From assembly GCA_031732795.1 (NCBI GenBank), contig JAVMKC010000086.1:7160-71159 (forward strand): DNA of 64,000 nucleotides, written 5' to 3'. Shown piece after piece: positions 27,550 through 35,042 of the stretch (its first letter is position 1; each line of letters begins with the position of its first letter). A model generated the notes under the pieces. That model had not been told where the DNA came from and searched no databases. It was given only the letters and a program-made list of their open reading frames with translations. The DNA comes from Accumulibacter sp031732795. GTDB taxonomy: Bacteria > Pseudomonadota > Gammaproteobacteria > Burkholderiales > Rhodocyclaceae. The position numbers and the translations under genes are program-made.

Positions 27550-28427
27550 TGCCGGCCGGCGACGACTCCGCTCACTCCTATCCGTTTCATTTTTTCGAGC
27601 GCCTTCTCGGCGGCCTCGCGGTTGGCGAAAGGACCGGCACGCACCCGGGTCTTCTTGCCGTCGGGGGAATTGAGCACTTCGGTATACGCATGGATTCCCG
27701 CGGCGCTGAGCCGCGTCTGTAACTGCCTGGCATTTTCGGGATTGGCGAAAGCACCGGCCATGATCAAATGCTGGCCGCCGCTTTTTTTCGCTGGTGCTGT
27801 TTCCGGCGTCTTGCCGGAGAGCAGGGCATTGGCGCGTTGCGCCTCGTCACTGCCCATTCTGGAGGATTCATCTGCCGACCCTGTCTCAGCCGGTTTGTCG
27901 GCCTTTTTCGGAGCCGGTTTTTCGACGGGCTTGCTCGTCTTCTCGCGTGGCTTGGTCGTGGCTGATGTTGGAGCCTTATCCGCTGGTTTCTTTTCGGTGG
28001 ATTTCTTGTCGTTGGCTTTGGCTGGCGGGGTGGAGGCTTTTTTTTCAGCAAGCTTATCGGCAACGACTTTGCCAGCAAGTGCCGTACCGGCCACTGCCGC
28101 CGCCGTAGCCGCCGCGGCGGGTACTTTGCCGGCGGTTGTCGCCGGGGTCGGTTCATCGGTGGACGGCTTCTCGGCGGGGGGCGATGTCTCGCCGACTTTT
28201 GCGGTAGGCGCGGCCGCCGGCCGCGCTGGCGGTTCGCTCGGTTTGAACGGTGGCACCTGATCCTGGCCGGGGATCTTGATCTGGACGTCCTGAACCTGTT
28301 GCTTGGGCTCCTCGTCCATGACCATTGGCAAGATCACCGCCGCCAGCCCGGCAAAGGCCACCGCGCCAACGAGACGGCGGCGGGCACGCTTCTTCAACTG
28401 CAATTGCGGGTCGGGCGTTTCAGTCAT
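27546..28427 (-). CDS. dedD: SPOR-domain protein, DedD-like
   Basis: Bitopic division-associated protein that binds denuded septal peptidoglycan. From the ATG at 28427 it is 293 aa; a GTG ten codons upstream is possible. It has a short cytoplasmic part, one helix (~18-36, RRLVGAVAFAGLAAVILPMVM), a long low-complexity Lys/Pro/Ala periplasmic linker, and a C-terminal SPOR domain (~215-290, HLIMAGAFANPENARQLQTRLSAAGIHAYTEV ... RVRAGPFANREAAEKALEKMK). It overlaps cvpA by ATGA. Confidence 0.9.
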   Translation of the reverse strand: MTETPDPQLQLKKRARRRLVGAVAFAGLAAVILPMVMDEEPKQQVQDVQIKIPGQDQVPPFKPSEPPARPAAAPTAKVGETSPPAEKPSTDEPTPATTAGKVPAAAATAAAVAGTALAGKVVADKLAEKKASTPPAKANDKKSTEKKPADKAPTSATTKPREKTSKPVEKPAPKKADKPAETGSADESSRMGSDEAQRANALLSGKTPETAPAKKSGGQHLIMAGAFANPENARQLQTRLSAAGIHAYTEVLNSPDGKKTRVRAGPFANREAAEKALEKMKRIGVSGVVAGRQ

Positions 28428-28472
28428 CGGTTTCGTCGAAACTACGGGTATCGTCACGGCCAGGAAGTACGG

Positions 28473-29768
28473 TCAAAGCGCTTTTTTCATGCTGCGCATG
28501 ACGGCCGCGACGGTGTAGAACGATCCAAAGACGGCGATTCTATCATTTTCGCCTGCCAGCTTGGCAGCACGCGCGAAAGCGAGTTCCGGGGCGGCGAAAC
28601 GCTCGACTGCGCCACCCAGTCGTCGTTCCTCGATCACGTCAGCGATAGCCGCTGCGGCCGCGCCGCGTGGCACCGCCAGATCGGCCAGCAGCCACGTGTC
28701 TATCCGACCGGCCAGTGCGCTCAACGACCCGGCGATGTCCTTATCGGCCAGCATGCCGACGACGGCGAAGGTTCGCGGAAAAAAAGCCATACCAGCCAGG
28801 CTGTCGGCCAGACCGGCGACGGCTTCCGGGTTGTGCGCGACGTCGAGCACCACTGTCGGCCGTCCCGGCAAGACCTGAAAACGACCTGGCAAATCGATTT
28901 CGAGCAGCCCCCGACGAACGGCCTGCATCGATACCGGCAGGCGCTGACGCAATCTCTCAACCGCCGCCAGCGCCGCCGAGGCATTGCGCAATTGACACGT
29001 ACCGCGCAAGCCCGGCTTGGCCAATCCGCCCCGACGCAGCCCGTCGCGCGTCCAGAATGTCCATTGTCTTTCGTCGTGCAGATAGCCGAAATCGCGGCCG
29101 ATGAGATGCAGTTCGGCACCGATGGCTTGCGCACGAGCGATCAACGCGGCCGGCGGTGACGGGTCGGCGCAGATCGCCGGCTTGCCGGAACGGAAAATGC
29201 CGGCTTTTTCACCGGCGATCTCGTCGCGGGTCGCGCCCAGCCAATCGGTATGGTCGAGAGCGATGCTGGTGACGATCGCACAATCCGGGTCATACACATT
29301 GACCGCGTCGAGGCGCCCACCCAGACCGACTTCGAGAATCAGCACGTCGACCTGTTCCGCGAGAAAGACCTCCAGGGCGGCCAGCGTGCCGAATTCGAAA
29401 TAAGTCAACGCTACCTTGCCCGCGGCGACTCGCGCCGCTTCGACGCGGGCGAACGCGGCGCACAGCGTTCGATCGTCGACCGGCCGACGGTCGAGTCGGA
29501 CCCGTTCGTTGTAGGCAAGAAGATGCGGCGAGGTGTAGCAGCCGACCCGGAACCCGGCGAAGGTGTATATCCCTTCGAGATACGCACAGGTCGAGCCCTT
29601 GCCATTGGTGCCGCCGACGATGATCAGCGGACAATCGAGTCGCTGGTGCAGTTCGGCCTTGACCCGTTGCACACGCTCCAAGCCCAATTCGATTCCCGCC
29701 TGGCCGCGTGGATGGAGGCTTTCGAGATGCGCCAGCCATTCTGGCAACGTCCGCTCGTTGGCGACCAT
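28473..29768 (-). CDS. folC: Bifunctional dihydrofolate/folylpolyglutamate synthase FolC
   Basis: Adds glutamate to dihydropteroate and to tetrahydrofolate. It is 431 aa from the ATG at 29768; an in-frame TTG lies six codons upstream. The Mur-ligase-type ATP site is IIVGGTNGKGSTCAYLEGIY, with YTSPHLLAYNERVRLD, LEVGLGGRLDAVNVYDPDCAIVTSIALDHTDWLG and VLDVAHNPEAV further on. It lies between accD and dedD, a conserved order. Confidence 0.96.
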   Translation of the reverse strand: MVANERTLPEWLAHLESLHPRGQAGIELGLERVQRVKAELHQRLDCPLIIVGGTNGKGSTCAYLEGIYTFAGFRVGCYTSPHLLAYNERVRLDRRPVDDRTLCAAFARVEAARVAAGKVALTYFEFGTLAALEVFLAEQVDVLILEVGLGGRLDAVNVYDPDCAIVTSIALDHTDWLGATRDEIAGEKAGIFRSGKPAICADPSPPAALIARAQAIGAELHLIGRDFGYLHDERQWTFWTRDGLRRGGLAKPGLRGTCQLRNASAALAAVERLRQRLPVSMQAVRRGLLEIDLPGRFQVLPGRPTVVLDVAHNPEAVAGLADSLAGMAFFPRTFAVVGMLADKDIAGSLSALAGRIDTWLLADLAVPRGAAAAAIADVIEERRLGGAVERFAAPELAFARAAKLAGENDRIAVFGSFYTVAAVMRSMKKAL

Positions 29769-29795
29769 TGGTCGGCGGCTGATCAAAAGTTGCCG

Positions 29796-30659
29796 CTAGC
29801 CGGCGGGCCGCCGGTAAAGGTAACCCAGCAGTTCGGCGAGACGGTTTTTCATTTCCCGTCGATCGACGATCATGTCGATGGCGCCTTTGTCGAGCAGAAA
29901 TTCGGAACGCTGGAATCCTTCCGGCAGCGTTTCGCGAACGGTCTGTTCGATGACCCGTGGACCGGCAAAGCCGATCAGCGCTCCGGGTTCGGCGATGACG
30001 ATGTCGCCGAGGAAAGCGAACGATGCCGATACCCCACCCATCGTCGGGTCGGTGAGGATCGAAATGAACGGCAATCCGGCGTCGGCGAGCAAGGTCAGCA
30101 CAGCGGTGGTCTTGGCCATCTGCATCAGCGAAAACAGGCCTTCCTGCATCCGTGCGCCGCCGGAGGCGGTGACGCAGACGAATGGCACCTTGTCGGCAAC
30201 CGCCGCCTCGACACCACGGACGAAGCGTTCGCCGAGCACCGAACCCATCGAGCCGCCCATGAACTCGAATTCGAATACCGCCAGAACCACCGGCACGGTC
30301 TTGATCGTGCCGCGTATGACGACCAGGGCATCGGTTTCGCCGGTATTTTCGCTGGCTTCCTGCAAACGTTGCGGGTACGGCCGGCTGTCGTGAAAAGCTA
30401 GCGAATCGACCGGTATCACGTCGGCGCCGATCTCCTGCCGTCCTTCGCCATCGAGCAGCAGATCGATGCGCGCTCGCGCGTCCAGACGATGGTGATGGCC
30501 ACACTTGGGGCAGACATGGCTGGACTTCGCCAGATCGGTCGCATAAAGCACCGCTTCGCAACCGACGCATTTGCTCCACAACCCTTCGGGCAAGGACGTG
30601 CGCCGTACGCCGTCACTGCGCTTGATTTTTGGGGGTAACGGTTTGTTCAACCAGCTCAT
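29796..30659 (-). CDS. accD: Acetyl-CoA carboxylase carboxyltransferase subunit beta
   Basis: Carboxyltransferase half of acetyl-CoA carboxylase, first step of fatty acid synthesis. The 287 aa product has an N-terminal zinc ribbon with C31, C34, C50 and C53 (CVGCEAVLYATDLAKSSHVCPKCG) and the crotonase-like core with VTASGGARMQEGLFSLMQMAKT and GEPGALIGFAGPRVIEQT-type sequence. It overlaps trpA by ATGA, as in other proteobacteria. Confidence 0.98.
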   Translation of the reverse strand: MSWLNKPLPPKIKRSDGVRRTSLPEGLWSKCVGCEAVLYATDLAKSSHVCPKCGHHHRLDARARIDLLLDGEGRQEIGADVIPVDSLAFHDSRPYPQRLQEASENTGETDALVVIRGTIKTVPVVLAVFEFEFMGGSMGSVLGERFVRGVEAAVADKVPFVCVTASGGARMQEGLFSLMQMAKTTAVLTLLADAGLPFISILTDPTMGGVSASFAFLGDIVIAEPGALIGFAGPRVIEQTVRETLPEGFQRSEFLLDKGAIDMIVDRREMKNRLAELLGYLYRRPAG

Positions 30660-31483
30660 GGCTTTTCCCGGGCAGGAGAGAGGGTTACGGTATCCAGGCC
30701 GCGACGGATGTCGGCCAGCAAGGCTCCGACATCCCGACAGGCATTTTCGGGGGACGAGTTTTCGAGTTCTTCAATCAGACGGCTGCCGACGATCACCGCG
30801 TCGGCAAATTGACCGATTGCCGCCGCGGTCTGCGCATCGCGAATACCGAACCCGACCGCCACCGGCACACCGGTGCATGCGCGGATTTCGGGCAGGCGCG
30901 CCGCGACGGCGGCGACATCAAGCGCCGCGGAGCCGGTGACGCCTTTGAGCGAGACGTAGTAGAGGTAGCCGCTGCCGAGCTTGCCAACTTGCCGCATCCG
31001 TTCCGGACTGGAGGTCGGCGCCAGCAGAAAGATCGGCTCCAGCGCGCGGCGGCGCATGGCCCGGGAAAAATCCTCACTTTCCTCGAGAGGATAATCGACG
31101 ATCAGTACGCCGTCGACGCCAGCCGCGGCCGCGGCGTCGGCAAATTCGTCGACGCCCATCGTTTCGACCGGATTGGCGTAGCCCATCAACACGAGCGGTG
31201 TTTCCTGGTCCTCGCGGCGAAAATCGGCGACCAGCTCCAGGACTTGGCGCAGACTCACTCCTTTGGCCAGCGCGCGTTCGGAAGCGCGCTGAATCGTCGG
31301 CCCGTCGGCCATCGGATCCGAAAATGGCACGCCCAGTTCGATGATGTCGGCACCGGCGGCGACCAGCGCGTGCAACAAAGGCACGGTCAGCGCGGGATCG
31401 GGGTCGCCGGCGGTGAGAAATGGAATAAGGGCCCGACGCCCTTGTACGCGTAAGCGCTCGAATGTGGCTGGAATTTTCGACAT
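30656..31483 (-). CDS. trpA: Tryptophan synthase alpha subunit
   Basis: Cleaves indole-3-glycerol phosphate to indole, which is channelled to TrpB. The 275 aa product carries the two catalytic acids, E49 in DIIELGVPFSDPMADGPTIQRA and D60, and the PLVLMGYANPVETMG segment. It starts two bases after the trpB stop and ends inside accD. Confidence 0.98.
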   Translation of the reverse strand: MSKIPATFERLRVQGRRALIPFLTAGDPDPALTVPLLHALVAAGADIIELGVPFSDPMADGPTIQRASERALAKGVSLRQVLELVADFRREDQETPLVLMGYANPVETMGVDEFADAAAAAGVDGVLIVDYPLEESEDFSRAMRRRALEPIFLLAPTSSPERMRQVGKLGSGYLYYVSLKGVTGSAALDVAAVAARLPEIRACTGVPVAVGFGIRDAQTAAAIGQFADAVIVGSRLIEELENSSPENACRDVGALLADIRRGLDTVTLSPAREKP

Positions 31484-31485
31484 GG

Positions 31486-32691
31486 TCAGAAGGTGATCCC
31501 CGATTTATCGGCAACGGTATGCATGTCCTTGTCGCCTCGACCGGACAGATTGACCAGCAGGATGCGATCCCTGGGCAGGGTGGGCGCCAGTTTGCCGGCA
31601 TAGGCCAACGCATGGCTCGATTCGAGTGCCGGGATGATTCCTTCCAGACGGCACAGATCGTGGAACGCCTGCAACGCCTCGCCATCGTCGATACAGACGT
31701 ATTCGGCGCGCCCGGTGTCCTTGAGCCAGGCATGTTCCGGACCGACACCGGGATAATCGAGTCCGGCGGAAATGGAGTGCGTCTCGATGATCTGGCCGTG
31801 GTCATCCTGCAGCAGATAGGTGCGGTTGCCGTGCAGCACCCCAGGCCGGCCGGCGGTAAGCGAAGCCGCATGACGACCGCTGGCCAGCCCGTCACCGGCC
31901 GCTTCGACGCCGATCAGGCGCACGTCGGTGTGCGGGATGTACGGATAAAAAACACCCATCGCATTCGAGCCGCCGCCGACACAGGCAATTACCGCGTCGG
32001 GCTGCCGCCCGCATTGCTCCTGCATCTGCATCAGACACTCACGACCGATGATCGCCTGAAAATCGCGGACCATCATCGGATAGGGATGTGGGCCGGCAAC
32101 CGTTCCGATGATGTAAAAAGTGTCCGCGACATTCGTCACCCAATCGCGCATCGCCTCGTTCAAAGCGTCCTTGAGCGTTCTGGAACCGCTCTCGACCGGC
32201 ACGACCGTGGCGCCGAGCAGCTTCATCCGGTAAACGTTGGCCGCTTGGCGGCGGATGTCTTCGGAACCCATGTAAACGACGCAGCGCATTCCGTAACGCG
32301 CAGCGACGGTGGCCGTGGCCACGCCGTGCTGTCCGGCGCCGGTTTCGGCGATCACCCGTGGCTTGCCCATCCGGCGTGCCAGCAACGCCTGCCCGACGCA
32401 GTTGTTGATCTTGTGCGCGCCGGTGTGATTGAGGTCTTCGCGTTTGAGATAAATCTGTGCGCCACCGAGTTGGTCGGACCAGCGGCGCGCGTGATAAACC
32501 GGGCTGGGGCGACCGACATAATGCTTCAGTTCGTCATCGAACTCGGCGAGAAATTGCCGATCGTGCTGCGCTGAAGCGTATGCTTCACGGAGTTCAGCCA
32601 GCGGAGCGATCAATGTTTCAGCGACGAAGATGCCACCATAGCGGCCGAAATGGCCGCGGGCATCGGGTTGATTGTAGGCAGGAAAGGTCAT
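31486..32691 (-). CDS. trpB: Tryptophan synthase beta subunit
   Basis: PLP enzyme joining indole and serine to tryptophan. It is 401 aa, type 1 TrpB, with K94 in LKREDLNHTGAHKINN as the PLP lysine, ETGAGQHGVATATVAA and the phosphate loop CVGGGSNAMG. A 179-base gap separates it from trpF, so it may have its own promoter. Confidence 0.99.
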   Translation of the reverse strand: MTFPAYNQPDARGHFGRYGGIFVAETLIAPLAELREAYASAQHDRQFLAEFDDELKHYVGRPSPVYHARRWSDQLGGAQIYLKREDLNHTGAHKINNCVGQALLARRMGKPRVIAETGAGQHGVATATVAARYGMRCVVYMGSEDIRRQAANVYRMKLLGATVVPVESGSRTLKDALNEAMRDWVTNVADTFYIIGTVAGPHPYPMMVRDFQAIIGRECLMQMQEQCGRQPDAVIACVGGGSNAMGVFYPYIPHTDVRLIGVEAAGDGLASGRHAASLTAGRPGVLHGNRTYLLQDDHGQIIETHSISAGLDYPGVGPEHAWLKDTGRAEYVCIDDGEALQAFHDLCRLEGIIPALESSHALAYAGKLAPTLPRDRILLVNLSGRGDKDMHTVADKSGITF

Positions 32692-32755
32692 CAGCGAAGT
32701 CCTAAGGCAAAACGATGGCTGGCGACCGGCAGAAGCCGGCGTACCGCCGAGAATA

Positions 32756-32781
32756 GGTTTACAGGGTTTACAGATGGTTTA
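32756..32781. repeat. Short direct repeats GGTTTACA upstream of trpB
   Basis: GGTTTACA occurs at 32756-32763 and 32765-32772, followed by a partial GGTTTA at 32776-32781, within the trpF-trpB gap. Period is about nine to eleven bases, one helical turn, as for a regulator binding site. No trpI gene is in view; the role is unknown. Confidence 0.35.
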
Positions 32782-32870
32782 TCGATGATCTGGCGCCTGA
32801 TCGCCTCAGGTATGCTTGCCGGCATGCCGCCGCCAGCAATGGCGCGTCCTGCCCCCGGTTCTACCCATGA

Positions 32871-33530
32871 TCAGCCCCGCTGCGAACCATCCTGCCTCGC
32901 TCCCGGTTTTGCCCCGCACGCGGTACGTACCGCGGCGACGAAAGCGGCCATCTTTGCCGCATCCTTGATTCCTTTGCTGCCTTCCACACCCGATGACACA
33001 TCAACCGCCGATGGCTGCAATCGGGCGAGCGCATCAGTGACATTCGCCGCGTCGAGTCCACCGGAAAGAATCAGTGGTTTGCCCAGCGTTGGCGGAACCA
33101 GAGACCAGTCGAACGTCTGGCCCGCCCCGCCATAGCCTTCGACGAAGGCATCGAGCAGAATGGCCTGGGCCGAAGGAAAAGCCGCCGCGAATTGTACCAA
33201 ATCCATCCCCGGCCTGACGCGCGCCGCCTTGACGTAGGGGCGGTGGAATTGCCGACAATACGTCTCGTCTTCATCGCCGTGGAATTGCAGCAGATGAATC
33301 GGCACGGCAGCCAGCGCTTCTCGAACCTTTGCCGGTTCGGCGTTGACGAACAGGCCGACGATGGAGACGAAGGGTGGAGCGATCTTTGCCAACCGGGCGG
33401 CGGTGGCCAGATCGACGAATCGTGGACTCGGCGGGTAGAACACCAGGCCGATGGCATCGGCGCCGCAGGCTATCGCGTCCATGACGTCCTGCTGACGGGT
33501 AAGACCGCAGATTTTGATCCGGGGCATCAT
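32871..33530 (-). CDS. trpF: Phosphoribosylanthranilate isomerase
   Basis: TIM-barrel isomerase of tryptophan synthesis. The 219 aa product has the typical RIKICGLTRQQDVMDAIACGADAIGLVFYPPSPRFVD N-terminus with the catalytic Cys in KICG, LLDAFVEGYGGAGQTFDW and ILSGGLDAANVTDAL. Two adjacent ATG codons could start it. It follows truA by seven bases. Confidence 0.97.
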   Translation of the reverse strand: MMPRIKICGLTRQQDVMDAIACGADAIGLVFYPPSPRFVDLATAARLAKIAPPFVSIVGLFVNAEPAKVREALAAVPIHLLQFHGDEDETYCRQFHRPYVKAARVRPGMDLVQFAAAFPSAQAILLDAFVEGYGGAGQTFDWSLVPPTLGKPLILSGGLDAANVTDALARLQPSAVDVSSGVEGSKGIKDAAKMAAFVAAVRTACGAKPGARQDGSQRG

Positions 33531-33537
33531 CGTCGAT

Positions 33538-34347
33538 TCAATCCGGGGGGAGAGTCATTGTTGGCCGCAATGGGAGCATAGCGGTCTCGTCCGCACCAGG
33601 GAAGCCCCATTCCGCGGCATATTTCACTTCGACGAGATAGAGTCCGTCAGGAGGAAAGGTCGCCGCGGCCAGACGCCGGTCACCACGCCGCAAGACCTCG
33701 GCCAGCCAGTCCGGCGATTTCTTTCCCTGCCCGACACAAACGAGACTGCCGACCAGGTTGCGTACCATATGGTGCAGGAACGCCGACGCTTCAAAATCGA
33801 AGACGATCAGTTCACCCCAACGACCGATCTCCGCCCGCTGCATGATTTTCACGGGGGACACGGCTTGGCATTCGGCGGCACGAAATGCCGAAAAATCGTG
33901 TTCGCCGAGCAGAGCGCTTGCGGCGCTCTGCATCGCGGCGACGTCGAGTGGGTGATGGGTCCAACCGACACGCTGGTGCCAGACTCCGGGACGGTATGCC
34001 CGGTTGATCAGCAGATAACGATAATGTCGTGCGCACGCCGAGGCGCGTGCGTGAAAGTCGTCGCGGACCACTCTCGCCCAGCGCACCGCCACGGCCGGCG
34101 GCAGAAAAGTATTCGCTCCGCGGACCCAGGCATGTGGCGTACGCTCGAGGTTGGTATCGAAATGGACGATCTGCCCCAATGCATGGACGCCGGCATCGGT
34201 ACGGCCGGCGCAGACCACCTTGATCGGCGCGACGGCGAATTGATGCAGAGCCTCCTGCAAGGCATCCTGAACCGTTCCTCCCCCCGGTTGTTGTTGCCAG
34301 CCACGAAAGCAACTCCCGTCGTACTCGACTCCCAGAGCCAGTCGCAT
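33538..34347 (-). CDS. truA: tRNA pseudouridine(38-40) synthase TruA
   Basis: Modifies uridines 38-40 in the anticodon arm of tRNAs. The 269 aa product has the catalytic Asp D51 in CAGRTDAGVHALGQ, YDGSCFRGWQQQPGGGTVQDAL near the start and FLHHMVRNLVGSLV. It sits between fimV and trpF as in many betaproteobacteria and gammaproteobacteria. Confidence 0.97.
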   Translation of the reverse strand: MRLALGVEYDGSCFRGWQQQPGGGTVQDALQEALHQFAVAPIKVVCAGRTDAGVHALGQIVHFDTNLERTPHAWVRGANTFLPPAVAVRWARVVRDDFHARASACARHYRYLLINRAYRPGVWHQRVGWTHHPLDVAAMQSAASALLGEHDFSAFRAAECQAVSPVKIMQRAEIGRWGELIVFDFEASAFLHHMVRNLVGSLVCVGQGKKSPDWLAEVLRRGDRRLAAATFPPDGLYLVEVKYAAEWGFPGADETAMLPLRPTMTLPPD

Positions 34348-34350
34348 CGT

Positions 34351-34947
34351 TTACCCGAGACAGAAAAAGATCACGGTGGCGGAAATCCCAGCGGCGATGG
34401 CCAGATAGTCTGTACGCGTCAGAGACGCATCCTCCAGATCGAAACAAGTTATCGTCATGCTCGACGAGGGTTCGGCAAACGGTTGTCGCCAGTCCCACGG
34501 TCGTGGTGAGGTTTCCATATAGTGCAGCACGAGCAATAAACGGATCAGGCCGCGGTCGGGATCGATACCCAGACAGCGCAATGGCTTGGACAGGTGGTAG
34601 ATTGCGGTCATCAAGCCGGCCGGTGGAGTGGTGGTCCGCAAAACGGCTACACCACCAAAAGCCAACAGCAAGTGCCCAAGGTGCGTCAGCGCCTCCTCTA
34701 TTCCCTGGCGGGTTGGCGCAAATGACCCCGACCATAAGGGCTCGCCCGTGCCTCCCCAGGAGAAGATCAACAGCAGGGAAAGCAACAACCAGCGTGTCCG
34801 GCAAACCAGCCGCCAGCAATGCACCAGTACTTGCCGGCCAAACAGTGGAATAGCCGAAAAAGCCGCCAGTAACGCGCCCCCCGCCAAGCTTTGGCTAACG
34901 AGCAAAGCCAACAAAAAAATCAGCAGTCGTGTTGCCGGGTGCACCAT
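34351..34947 (-). CDS. EcfT/CbiQ-like transmembrane protein, orphan
   Basis: A 198 aa membrane protein with about five hydrophobic segments, including LLIFLLALLVSQSLAGGALLAAFSAI, WLLLSLLLIFSWGG and LLLAFGGVAVLRTTTPPAGLMTAIYHLSKPLRCLGI. The segment TTPPAGLMTAIYHLSKPLRCLGI resembles the coupling region of ECF-type T components. No ECF ATPase or S component is nearby, so transport function is not shown. The gene is packed three bases before truA and follows fimV. Confidence 0.6.
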   Translation of the reverse strand: MVHPATRLLIFLLALLVSQSLAGGALLAAFSAIPLFGRQVLVHCWRLVCRTRWLLLSLLLIFSWGGTGEPLWSGSFAPTRQGIEEALTHLGHLLLAFGGVAVLRTTTPPAGLMTAIYHLSKPLRCLGIDPDRGLIRLLLVLHYMETSPRPWDWRQPFAEPSSSMTITCFDLEDASLTRTDYLAIAAGISATVIFFCLG

Positions 34948-34965
34948 GTGTGATCGATTCTTTTC

Positions 34966-35009
34966 GTGCTTCGGGTCGTGGATTTCGGTGGATCCACGGC
35001 TCGGAGCAC
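34966..35009 (+). repeat. Long stem-loop between fimV and the EcfT-like gene
   Basis: Arms at 34966-34983 and 34992-35009 form an 18-bp stem around an eight-base loop. As plus-strand RNA all 18 positions pair (three as G-U); as minus-strand RNA the same three become A-C mismatches. The asymmetry suggests the structure, if used, is in a rightward transcript antisense to this operon. No U-tract follows. Confidence 0.5.
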
Positions 35010-35042
35010 GACAGATCGAGATACGTGCTACCGCCCGACAGC

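Noticed and set aside
26566..28260. A plus-strand open frame of over 500 codons opposite purF, cvpA and dedD
   Set aside because: It crosses three well-identified genes on the other strand and its translation is low-complexity; a mirror of the dedD linker repeats.
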